A stretch of DNA of 64,000 nt from NCBI GenBank assembly GCA_037176845.1, contig JAYKXP010000116.1, positions 1 to 64,000 on the forward strand. Reading direction: 5' to 3'. Position 1 is the stretch's first letter, and each line of letters begins with the position of its first letter. The notes below the pieces were generated by a model that was given only the letters and a program-made list of their open reading frames with translations, was not told the origin of the DNA and made no database searches. Source of the stretch: Paramarasmius palmivorus (taxonomy: Eukaryota > Basidiomycota > Agaricomycetes > Agaricales > Marasmiaceae). Below, piece after piece: positions 47,990 through 56,891 of the stretch. Position numbers and translations under genes: made by a program.

Positions 47990-48622
47990 GATGCGTTGCT
48001 GGTCGATGAGTGGTTCACTCGCCGTGATATCGGTTGTCTGCTTTTAGTAGAGCCGTTCCTTGCGGCGGCGGCGGTTTACTCGTGAGTTGGTTTTATGCCA
48101 ACTAATCTCTTCCTTTCTTATCTGATTATAACTTGGCAGGGAGTTTGACCGACTTCCCATTCAAATCACTCTCTTTTCTCCTCATAGGACAAACTCGCAG
48201 AGACACCTCTACCATGGGTACGTTTATCCGACCTCTTACCGCGACGAGGAGTACGGACTAATGAGATGGTTCATACTATATAGAGATCGTTCTGGCAATT
48301 ATGCATAGCTGTGGATGCTCTGAAATCGCTGCTGCCGTGTGGTCGATGAAGGCTATCCAATGTCGTTTGGACATCAACCCAGAGGGCTTCGAAGCTTCGC
48401 TGTTGGAGTTTGGCGTGAATTCAACTCAACTGTACGTGTTAGCGTCTTGTTTCTAGTATCCCGATTGATTTCTGACTCTTCTTCACCTAGGTTGACATTG
48501 GCATTCGTGTACTGTGTACTGTACCTCTTGCGGTGCACTCCCTCGTTTGGTACGAAAACACCTCCAGGTGCGGAGGAAAACTCTTCGTTCAAAGGGTTGA
48601 GAAGCACTTTGTCAAGGGTTGA
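47990..48622 (+). pseudogene. Theta, spliced gene of unknown function
   Basis: Exon A ends at 48081 and reads LFFDALLVDEWFTRRDIGCL and VEPFLAAAAVYS. Intron 48082-48139 (GTGAGT...GGCAG). Exon B 48140-48217 reads EFDRLPIQITLFSPHR. Intron 48218-48283. Exon C 48284-48431 reads IVLAIMHSCGCSEIAAAVWS and LDINPEGFEASLLEFGVNST. Intron 48432-48490 (GTACGT...CCTAG). Exon D 48491-48622 reads VDIGIRVLCTVPLAVHSLVW to a TGA. Phases fit at A/B and C/D; B/C is off by one base. Family not recognised. Confidence 0.45.
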
Positions 48623-48879
48623 AGGAATAGACTATGAATATGGGATGTTAGAGTCGTCTGGAGGCTTTGCGGGTGTCTGAATTGTGCATCCTTGTTGCTC
48701 ATTCATTTGTATGGCATATGAACGAGTAAACGCCGACTTGAGGTGCAAGGAGTATCATAGCGTTTATCGAAGCATTTTAGTCTCTACAGCTCTAGTAGTA
48801 TTGTATGCCTGAATATAGCCCTTACTTTCTACGCATGGAAAAGGTCGCGATTGAGGTCAACGTCGCTGCGCGCGTCACT

Positions 48880-49386
48880 CGATGTGATCATTCTCTGCTC
48901 ATACTCCCACCACCATGATCTCCTAACAACTCACCATTCTTTTATTCTCAATTCTTAGAATATCTCACTGCCGTTCCACTTCCAAGTCTCTGGGGTAATG
49001 GATTGAAAACAGGAAATTGAATAGGTGTGTGATACTTCCCTTGTACTTCCACTGTTCATCCGGTAAACCTCATTCTCTTTGCTCTGCAGCTCTTCATCCA
49101 AACGTCCTCCGTCGTGGCCAAGATCACCCCCACCATCTACAGCAGCCATACACCCCCTTTAGCTCCAGTAAAGGACCCTACAAACACTATATATTCCGCA
49201 CTCGCACCTGTTTTCTGATTCTACTGTATCCTCTCCGTTGGGTCAACCTCTCCAGCTTTGACCTCGATGTCAAGCTTTCATCGAACATACACTCCTCCTT
49301 CTCCTTCAAGTTACACTACGTCCCCGACCGTCCACGAATAATCAAGCTCCTTCTCAGGCTCGAGTTATCAACCTATTCGTGTCGAC
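48880..49386 (+). pseudogene. Delta/beta-like copy, left part
   Basis: Contains the conserved 5' block (ggattgaaaacaggaaattgaataggtgtgtg near 48995) and continues to the TCGTGTCGAC target site of the TIR element. Its right part resumes at 55515. Confidence 0.45.
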
Positions 49387-49565
49387 AGCGTCCCTTCCTC
49401 TCCCCCTCCCCCTTTCGCACGTGACCATCTTCGGCCGGCACAACACCAAAACTCTGTCACTCCCAAGTTACTTCAGCCTCAAAATCCATGAAAAACATAC
49501 AGTAACTACAAAATTTTACCATGTACACTATATCCCAATTTTTTAATACATATATCCATGCCCTG

Positions 49566-49660
49566 ACCCTAATATCCCTAACCCCTAACCGCCGAACCCC
49601 TAACCCGAACCCCTAACGCCGAACCCCCAACGCCGAACCTCTAACCTAACGCCTAACCCT
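49566..49660 (-). repeat. Interstitial degenerate telomere-like repeats
   Basis: About ten variants of CCCTAA/CCCTAACC interspersed with CGCCGAACC. On the minus strand this reads GGTTAGGG and GGTTCGGCG units. Fungal telomeres are usually TTAGGG. Confidence 0.75.
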
Positions 49661-49664
49661 TATC

Positions 49665-49767
49665 CCCCGCTGAGGGTAAGCCCATCGCACGCCACTGAGG
49701 GTTAGCCCGCCGCAAGCGCCGGTCCTAACCCTCAGTGGCTTTGTGCGATGGGCTACCCCCAGCGGGG
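49665..49767. repeat. GC-rich hairpin
   Basis: CCCCGCTGAGGGTAAGCCCA... at 49665 pairs with ...TGGGCTACCCCCAGCGGGG ending at 49767; the arms are about 38 bp with a loop of about 20 bp. Confidence 0.8.
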
Positions 49768-49807
49768 AGGCGCTTCGCGCCAGCGCTGCGCGCAAAACGC
49801 AAAAACA

Positions 49808-49889
49808 GCCATCGCGGGACTTGAACTCTGATCCTGAGTGAGACAAAAAAGGCGGAGCACTGCGTGCTCAACCACTAAGCCATCGGATC
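49808..49889 (-). ncRNA. tRNA-derived, SINE-like RNA polymerase III promoter
   Basis: The minus strand has an A box, TGGCTTAGTGGTTGAGC (49866-49882), and a B box, GTTCAAGTCCC (49816-49826), 39 bp apart. The D-arm can pair, but the T-stem and acceptor stem do not, so it is not a functional tRNA. A T6 run between the boxes (49845-49850) would favour early termination. Read as a tRNA-related head of a SINE or a captured tRNA gene. Confidence 0.55.
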
Positions 49890-49914
49890 ACGAAGAGATC
49901 AGAAAATGACGGCG

Positions 49915-50214
49915 TGTCAGAGTTTAAAGTCTAACTCTGATAGCAGCGATAGCGCACACAGCACGAAGATGAGAGCGACTCAGAAGTTGAGAGAACAACT
50001 GATGATATTTGTAGGCTTTTCTGTCTAGCTTATATACAAGAGCAGGGATAAAAGATAAACCTAATAGTACAATAATAGATGAGTGAAACTGACAGGATAC
50101 TCTAGTGGGTTACAACCCGATCTATAGATATATGTTTTCTGAGTAATGTGGCATAGGCGGAGTATAGTGGTGAAATGAGTCATATGAGTAACATCTATAT
50201 TTGGTATTCCAACA
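49915..50214 (-). repeat. 3' LTR of the copia element
   Basis: Same as the 5' LTR except for one base. Preceded on the minus strand by a polypurine tract GAAGGGGAG at 50223-50215. Confidence 0.95.
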
Positions 50215-50221
50215 CTCCCCT

Positions 50222-52081
50222 TCAAACCTTTGAGAGTCCAAGAGACGAAGCGAAGTGTTTGACCTTTAGTGAAGGTAAGGCTTTGGTGAAGATATCGGCT
50301 GTCATTTCCTCGGTAGGACAGTATGTCAGCCGGATCTTGTTTTCCTCTATTGCATAGCGTATGAAATGATATCGGATATCAATGTGCTTGGTGCGTGCAT
50401 GAAACCGATCATCTTTGGCTAGAGCGATGGCTGATTGATTGTCTGAGTTGATGAGAATGGGTTTGGCTTTGGTTCCGAAAATTTCTGTGACAAAATTTCT
50501 GAGCCATATAGCTTCTTTTGCAGCATGGGTCAGTGCTACATATTCCGCCTCTGTCGTAGATAACGAAACGATTTCCTGTCGTTTTGATGACCAGGATACT
50601 GCTCCTCCATTCAATACAAAAGCATATCCTGAAATGGCATGTCGATCTTCATTTGACATTCCATCAGCATCAGCGAAACCTGTTATTTCTCCTTCATGGC
50701 TTCCATATGTCAACCATAAGTCTTTGGTGCCTTTGAGATATCCATAAACTTTCTTTAAGGCGTTCCAATGTGTTGGTCCTGGGTTTAGAGAGAAACGTGC
50801 GAGTTGTGATGTGGCGTATGTGATGTCTGGACGAGTTGCTACTGATAAATATTGAAGGGCCCCTAATGCTTCCATATAGGGTTTGCGCTTCATAGCAATT
50901 ACATCGTCTGGAAGGGATGGTGATTGATCCTTTGTAAGTTTGGTGTGGGGATCAAAAGGAATGGCTGCTGGTTTCACATCACTGAATCCATATCGTTCCA
51001 GTATGGCTTCAATGTATGACCTCTGGGAAAGTTGAATACATCCAGTAGATCTCCGAATTTCTATGCCCAACATCCAATGGAGTGGTCCTCCATCTGTAAC
51101 CTCTATTTTTCCTTTAATCTTCTGTTTCAGTCTGTCCATCAACTTTTCAGCTTCTGTGACAAGTGTCATATCATCAACATGGATGAATATGATGATGAAT
51201 GGGGAAGTGGAATAGAATAGGGCATGGTCAAAGTCTGATTGTTTGAGACCAATGCTTTCCATCAAGTTCCTAAACATTGTGTACCATCTTCGTCCTGCCT
51301 GCTTTGCTCCATACAGGGCTACTGAGAAGGATAGGATTTGTCCTGGCTTTGCTCCTATGTCTATGCCTTTTGGAGGGTAGGCATATAGCTCTTCTCCTTC
51401 TCTCAGCTTTCCATATAGGTATGCACTTTTGACATCCATTTGATGGATAATCATGTTGTTATGTGCAGCAATGCTGAGTATTGCTCTAATGCTTGAGAGC
51501 TTTGCTACACTGGCAAATGTATCATCCGGGAAATAATCAACATTTGGGATTTGAGTAAATCCTCGGACTACCAATCGTGCACAGTGTCCTGTTATATTTC
51601 CTGGTGGATCTCTTTTGGTCCGGTAAACCCATTTGGTGCTAAGAACATGAACATCCTTGGGTTTGTTGATGATTGTGAATGCGTTCCTTGATCGCAATCA
51701 ATTAATTTCATCTTCCATTGCCATGTACCATTGTTTGCTAAAAGGACTAGCATTGACTTCTTCCAGAGATATTGGATCATGAAGAACTATCTCTGATGTG
51801 ACCTTTGCGAGACTGGCTGTGAGATGTTTGATCTCCTTGTTTCCTTCAGCGTCTCCTTTGATGATGGCTAGGAGTTTAGGATTCAATCTTCGGGTACGTG
51901 TTGATTTCTGAAAAACTTCGGGATCAATTGGTTTCGTAATTTCCTGGGGAATAGGAATAATGAAGTCTTGATCCGACTCGGTGATAGATTTGTCGAGATT
52001 GATTGAGACATCTTGCTCCCCTTCAACGAGTTGGATCTCTTGTTTAGAGAAAACAACATTTCGTTCAACTGTTACTGAATG
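50222..52081 (-). CDS. pol: copia integrase tail - reverse transcriptase - RNase H
   Basis: In the same frame as the preceding ORF. 52081-51701 is open to a second TGA at 51700-51698. From 51697 a 491-codon ORF has reverse transcriptase blocks MDVKSAYL (87-94), LYGAKQAGRRW (128-138) and IHVDDMTLV (172-180; the catalytic pair is D175-D176). The RNase H domain has FADADG (341-346), TEAEYVAL (382-389), NSDNQSA (417-423) and ADIFTKALP (467-475), ending at 50222. Catalytic residues appear intact; only the two stops disrupt it. An H before VDD is found in many fungal copia elements, to my knowledge. Confidence 0.93.
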
Positions 52082-54214
52082 TCAATCTGGCCAATATATC
52101 CTGTAACCCAATGATTCTGGGTCTATTCCAATCCATCTGCCTTCAGATGCTTGTTCTGCCAGCTTGTCTGGCTTTTCAAATCGTTTTACATATACGATTT
52201 GCCCAAAAATATGCATTTCCTTTGCATTTGGGATCCTTCCATATCGCAATTCATAAGGTGTTTTCATTCCAACACCCTTGTGTGGAGTTCTATTCCAGAC
52301 ATAAACTGCGTATTCCATAGCAGTTCCCCAAAGCCATTTGGGTAATCCTGATTGTAGAAGCATTGTGCGTACAGCTCCTAACAATGGACCATGTGCTCGT
52401 TCAGCATTTCCATTCTGCTCTGGTGTATCATGGACTGTTAACTTTCTTACAGTTCCCATGTGTTCCAAGTAGTCTGTGAATTCTTCTCCTAGGAATTCTC
52501 CTCCTCTATCAGAATGCAACACTTTGATAGTAACATCATGCTGTGTTTGGAGTCGAGTTTGGTGAGCAACGTATTTTGCGAATGCTTCTCCTTTGGTCTT
52601 GAGTAGCGGTTCCTCCAACCAATAGGTTGCATCATCCAACAATGTGAGACTGTATTGTTGATGATTTATTGTTTGAACTGATGCAGGTCCCCATACATCC
52701 ATGTGTACAAGGTCCCCAAATTTTGCTGCTCGAATTTCTCCATTTATGCGAGTCTTTGGAATGCTGGTTCTTCTGGCTTTTCCAAGAAGACATACTTTGC
52801 ACTCCTTTTCCTCCATGCGATTTGGATCAAGTGCAATTCCAGCAATGTGGCCTTCATTTATCCACTTTCTGGTATAGTCATAATTCATATAACCAGCCAT
52901 GCAATGTCCTTCATATAAGGATACCAATCGTTCTTGGCTTGCCATGAGAGCTCTTTCACTCCCCTTGATTTGATAAAGTCCTTCCACCTTTGGAATGCTA
53001 GCGACTTGTCTGTGATTTACATCATAAATGCGCATGATTCCTCCATGGATGACAATTTCATGTCCTTCATCATCTAGTTTCCCAATGGATACTAGTGTGT
53101 TGTTCATGTGTGGAACATGCAATGCATCTGGCAATGGTAGGTTGTTTCCATCAGGTAACTCTAAATCCAGAGTTCCTTTTGTACTTGTCATAACCTCTTC
53201 ACCATTTGCCACTTCTATTTTCCTTGGAGCAATATTTTCCATGTCGTACATTTTGTCATCACTTGGTATCATGTGTGATGTACATCCTGAATCGAAAAGG
53301 ATGGTATTGGCAGTGTTTGCAACAAGGTTTGCTTGTTCACTTGGATAATGTTTTTCAACAGCCATCCAAGTTCCTTCTTCGAATTCTTCGATACGTGCAC
53401 TAGATGCACTTTCCGTTTTGCGCCATGGTTTGTCTGTTTTGTCTTCCTTCTTTGCCTCTTTCTTTGGCTCAGAAGCTTTATGGGCTTGTTGTTTCTTTGG
53501 TGATGGGCATGCTTTTGCCATGTGCCCTTTTCCACCACAATTGAAACAACTAATATTGTCTCTGGTTTGTGAGGTTTGGTTTCTGGAGGTTTGATTCTTG
53601 AATCCTCCTCTTCCTCTACCTCTACCTCTGAAACTTCCTCTCTTTCCTTGATTGTTTTGTCCTCTGTCCTGGGAATAATTTGCTGATTCCTTTGGTTTTC
53701 GACGCATAGCTTGTCCATTTGCTTCAGCACATATGGCAGCTATTAACTTATCAACAGTTAAATCTTTTCCAGATTCACTGTAGACAGTCATTACTGCTGT
53801 GATTGTCAAATTTAATGTGTGTGGGACAGATGCAATTAATGCATTCTTGAACTGATCATCCGAAACAGTAATGTTTCGAGATGTAAGTTCATTTCGGATG
53901 TTGAGGAGTTCGTCTATGTGTTGGTTTACTTTTCCAACATCATGGCACGATAGGTTGTATAGTTTCCTTTCCAGATGTGCTTCGGTCAAAGGATTTTTGG
54001 TGTCATAATCCTTTTTCAGACCTGCCCATAGTTCTTGTGATGTTTCTGCATTTCGATATCTGCGAAGAATAGTGTCTGGCAATCTTCCAATGATTGCATT
54101 CATGAGATCAGCATCTGCGTCTCCTTCTTCTGCAGTAGTCAGGTATTTCCCATACCCTATTGACTTTGCTGCACGTTCTATACGCATTTGCCCACATGCC
54201 CCAGTTTGCCCCAT
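52082..54214 (-). CDS. pol: copia Gag core - protease - integrase
   Basis: 710 codons. Gag core 10-185; zinc knuckle CFNCGGKGHMAKAC at 223-236; aspartic protease DSG at 308-310 (ILFDSGCTSHM); integrase with CKVCLLGK (472-479) and the DD35E triad D506 (HMDVWGP), D569 (LHSDRGGEF), E605 (NGNAER). It ends YWPD then TGA where the related frame simply continues, so TGA (CGA by a C-to-T change, by inference) truncates the integrase C-terminus. Residue numbering starts at the listed ORF start, which is not the biological Gag start. Confidence 0.93.
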   Translation of the reverse strand: MGQTGACGQMRIERAAKSIGYGKYLTTAEEGDADADLMNAIIGRLPDTILRRYRNAETSQELWAGLKKDYDTKNPLTEAHLERKLYNLSCHDVGKVNQHIDELLNIRNELTSRNITVSDDQFKNALIASVPHTLNLTITAVMTVYSESGKDLTVDKLIAAICAEANGQAMRRKPKESANYSQDRGQNNQGKRGSFRGRGRGRGGFKNQTSRNQTSQTRDNISCFNCGGKGHMAKACPSPKKQQAHKASEPKKEAKKEDKTDKPWRKTESASSARIEEFEEGTWMAVEKHYPSEQANLVANTANTILFDSGCTSHMIPSDDKMYDMENIAPRKIEVANGEEVMTSTKGTLDLELPDGNNLPLPDALHVPHMNNTLVSIGKLDDEGHEIVIHGGIMRIYDVNHRQVASIPKVEGLYQIKGSERALMASQERLVSLYEGHCMAGYMNYDYTRKWINEGHIAGIALDPNRMEEKECKVCLLGKARRTSIPKTRINGEIRAAKFGDLVHMDVWGPASVQTINHQQYSLTLLDDATYWLEEPLLKTKGEAFAKYVAHQTRLQTQHDVTIKVLHSDRGGEFLGEEFTDYLEHMGTVRKLTVHDTPEQNGNAERAHGPLLGAVRTMLLQSGLPKWLWGTAMEYAVYVWNRTPHKGVGMKTPYELRYGRIPNAKEMHIFGQIVYVKRFEKPDKLAEQASEGRWIGIDPESLGYRIYWPD

Positions 54215-55073
54215 CGGCCTTTAACTGAGTACATTTGTCAAATGCCTTTACTGCTTTAGACATATCGTCGTCGTCTTCGTCAATTGACGGTTTGGGAGTT
54301 GGTGGTCTAGGTTTGGGAGGCGTCTTGGGCGATAATGGAGGTGTCGATTTATGAGATGGTGGTGCAGATGATTTCTGCGATTGTTCTTTGTCTTCTTCAG
54401 AATCAGATTTTGGAATATCAGTACCTTGTACTGACACCTGTTCCTCTTGTTCAAGATCTTCTTGGAGTTCTTCCTCCTGATCTTCTTCCTCCTGATCTTG
54501 TTCTTCTTGTTGTACTTCCTGTACTTCTTCTTGTGTATTAGATGTCCCAGCTGGTGGGAATACTAATGGTTGTGGTTCTGGTACTGTGGTTCGTAGGACG
54601 TTTCCTCGAACTACTTCTTCGTTGTGATCGTCACAATCCCTAAAATTTCCTGCTTGTAAAGCTTCCTTTGGGGTCCTGATTCGATTTCTTCTGTTTGGAC
54701 ATGGTTGTTCTGCACAATGATACCACTTTAAGTCAGTATAATCTGTGTATTGATCTCGAAGTTCGTCGATCTCAAATTGATGTGGACAATCGAAGCAGTT
54801 TAAATCTGTTCGAAGTTGTGTGGGTTGTGCAGAAGAAGCTGGTGGTGTGTTCAATCCTCCAACTGGACTCTGTCTCCTGGAAGGGATACGCAATGGATTT
54901 CTGGATGGGTGTGTCGATATACTAGTTGGTCCCGATGGACTTGGTTGTCTACTTCCTACTGGTGTAGGTTGTCTGCTTGGATTTCTGGATCCACGTAATA
55001 TTTGTTCTGGGTTGAAAGTTCCTGGTACTGGGGTGCCGCTTCTGGATTGATAACGGCTTCCTTGATCGGACAT
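54108..55073 (-). CDS. gag: copia gag, N-terminal part
   Basis: 321 codons from ATG at 55073. Residues 1-85 are rich in Ser, Pro and Arg. C93, C96, C120 and C125 form a CX2C-X23-CX4C pattern that could bind zinc, which is unusual for copia Gag. Residues 180-235 are very acidic and Gln-rich. The start of the conserved Gag core, LKADGANWGMW (284-294), is reached just before the frame is lost. The true continuation lies in the overlapping ORF 54214-52082, one base out of frame. The break lies inside Gag and not at a gag-pol junction, which favours an inactivating 1-base change over programmed frameshifting. Confidence 0.85.
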   Translation of the reverse strand: MSDQGSRYQSRSGTPVPGTFNPEQILRGSRNPSRQPTPVGSRQPSPSGPTSISTHPSRNPLRIPSRRQSPVGGLNTPPASSAQPTQLRTDLNCFDCPHQFEIDELRDQYTDYTDLKWYHCAEQPCPNRRNRIRTPKEALQAGNFRDCDDHNEEVVRGNVLRTTVPEPQPLVFPPAGTSNTQEEVQEVQQEEQDQEEEDQEEELQEDLEQEEQVSVQGTDIPKSDSEEDKEQSQKSSAPPSHKSTPPLSPKTPPKPRPPTPKPSIDEDDDDMSKAVKAFDKCTQLKADGANWGMWANAYRTCSKVNRVWEIPDYCRRRRRRC

Positions 55074-55143
55074 ACACTAGTCCGGTGTTTAATCTCGGTT
55101 ATACTCTGGGTCGGCTATAATCTAAAAGCCGGGGCCCATAACC

Positions 55144-55443
55144 TGTCAGAGTTTAAAGTCTAACTCTGATAGCAGCGATAGCGCACACAGCGCGAAGATG
55201 AGAGCGACTCAGAAGTTGAGAGAACAACTGATGATATTTGTAGGCTTTTCTGTCTAGCTTATATACAAGAGCAGGGATAAAAGATAAACCTAATAGTACA
55301 ATAATAGATGAGTGAAACTGACAGGATACTCTAGTGGGTTACAACCCGATCTATAGATATATGTTTTCTGAGTAATGTGGCATAGGCGGAGTATAGTGGT
55401 GAAATGAGTCATATGAGTAACATCTATATTTGGTATTCCAACA
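55144..55443 (-). repeat. 5' LTR of the copia element
   Basis: Begins TGTTGGAATACC and ends CTCTGACA on the minus strand (TG...CA). The internal region starts GGTTATGGGCCCC, the likely primer-binding zone, whose tRNA partner I cannot name. Confidence 0.95.
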
Positions 55444-55504
55444 CGGCATTATGTGTGGAGGGCTCTATCACATGACGAAGGGGGAGGGGGAGAGGTAGGG
55501 ACAC

Positions 55505-56300
55505 TCGTGTCGACTCCCATGTGTTTCACCTATTCCACGCAGGATGGGGGATCTTTCTTTGCATATCGATACAGAGAATGCTATACAGAAAAAGGAGGAT
55601 GGTCTGAGAGGTTGGAACGTGGATGGAGTGCTCTGGGAACGCTGTGGAGAGGAAGACAGCTTGAACATGTTGACCTTACCTCTATTCTTGTTTCCTAAAC
55701 GCTTTACGCGTCGTTCACACTCAGAAGGAACATTGCGTTGGTGGCTTTGATTATCGAGTACAGGGAAAGGAAAACAAGGATGTAAAGGGGCATGGTGTAT
55801 ATCAAGATTGCGAGCAAATGGTACGTGTGTATCCTCAGGCTCAAAGGGATATTGTTCACTAAAAGGATTACTTAGTATCAGGGATTGTTTTTATGAGTGT
55901 GTGACTGCGACGACAAGGCTTGGAAGGAGGGAGGGGGGTGGCAAGGAAGGGTTTGGGGCGGAGTGGGGGTATAACAGTGTCATTGTTCGGCGCACAGTTC
56001 GGAGGATGGCAGACAGTAGAACTACTGGTCTTCCTACAAGGGCAAACACGGGTGTCTATGAAGAAACATCTGCACTGTGCTTGTTGTATGCCTTAGGGTA
56101 TAGAGTCGAAGACAGCCAGCAGAAGACGCGTCTCGTTCTTTGCTTGGATTCATAACCACCATATCTACCCTTTCTGATGGCTGCATGTGGGTAGTATTCA
56201 TAGTAGCCACCCACCAACGCTGATAATCACTTCCAGACACCTTATTCAAAGATGTATCTCTTGGTTGCATTCAAAAAGAGAATAAGACCACGTTCTCGTG
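55505..56300 (+). pseudogene. Delta/beta-like copy, right part
   Basis: Continuation of 48880-49386 after the nested insertions. Reads HTQKEHCVGGFDYRVQGK up to a GTACGTG donor at about 55820, matching the beta exon. Further right, to 56440, is NPAFQPHCAGISFTYLSF, the counterpart of RWAGVFSAYP. The split shows that the TIR element landed in a pre-existing gene copy. Confidence 0.45.
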
Positions 56301-56479
56301 CGCTCAATGTCAACGCCCAGATTCCCTGGTTCAATCCAGCATTCCAACCCCATTGCGCTGGCATATCCTTCACATATTTATCTTTCGTGACAATTAAACG
56401 GCCACCTCCATCTCGCCTCTGTCAACGCCACCTCATCTTCTTGAGAACAAACATGCTTCTCAAGAGCCAGGAACAAGAA

Positions 56480-56891
56480 ATCTGATTGTGTACGTCTTCC
56501 AGACATGCCGCAATCACACCTCCTTGTCCTGGATCAGAGCTTGCAAGAATATGGTGCAGTGGAAAAGATTGAGAGGAGAACTAGGAGAAAACAGTTGGCA
56601 AGGGGCATGGGCCTTTGCCAAAGCTCAGTGACAAAGATGTCAAGTATAGGGCATTTGATACATTGCTTGGTAGTATATACATAGAAAAATCAAAAGACTT
56701 GGTAAAACAACCTAACAATACAAGAATATACATAAAGAGAGTAACTATATCAGAACAATGAATACACGCTATTTGAGACTAACTCATGAAACTACCAAGC
56801 ACAGATATGAAAACTGTCCTCTATGAACTAAAGAGATATCACCTGCAACTCTGCTTGTTCTTGTAGAAACCTGTCCCAACTTTACTTCCAC
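56480..56891. other. Intergenic, no gene seen
   Basis: AT-rich, CpG-poor sequence 3' of alpha copy 3; no ORF with motifs. Confidence 0.4.

Larger units (their letters stand above)
49915..55443 (-). mobile_element. Ty1/copia LTR retrotransposon
   Basis: Two 300-bp LTRs (49915-50214 and 55144-55443) differ at one position (49963 A, 55192 G). Flanks CGGCG and CGGCA form a nearly perfect 5-bp target duplication. Gene order on the minus strand is gag - protease - integrase - reverse transcriptase - RNase H, defining copia. Two in-frame TGA stops (52084-52082, 51700-51698) and a frame change near 54200 make it probably non-autonomous despite its youth. Confidence 0.97.
49387..55504. mobile_element. 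TIR element with 10-bp target duplication, host of the copia insertion
   Basis: The perfect 10-bp repeat TCGTGTCGAC lies at 49377-49386 and 55505-55514. Just inside, GTCCCTTCCTCTCCCCCTCC (left) and the complement of its close variant (right) form inverted repeats of about 40 bp. Without the copia insertion the element is about 584 bp. It carries degenerate TTAGGG-like repeats (49566-49660), a hairpin (49665-49767) and a tRNA-like promoter (49808-49889). A 9-11 bp duplication is typical of Mutator-like elements; assignment is inference. Confidence 0.75.

Noticed and set aside
49566..49660. A true telomere or subtelomere boundary
   Set aside because: Repeats are degenerate, short and embedded inside a transposon-like element with module sequence on both sides.
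49808..49889. Functional tRNA gene
   Set aside because: Only the A and B boxes and D-arm fit; the T-stem and acceptor stem do not pair and a T6 run lies inside.
51170..51180. Reverse transcriptase inactivated by loss of Tyr in YVDD
   Set aside because: HVDD appears to be a normal variant in fungal copia elements; both aspartates are present.
53269..53730. 153-codon ORF on the minus strand inside the copia element
   Set aside because: Out-of-frame shadow of the Gag/protease coding sequence.
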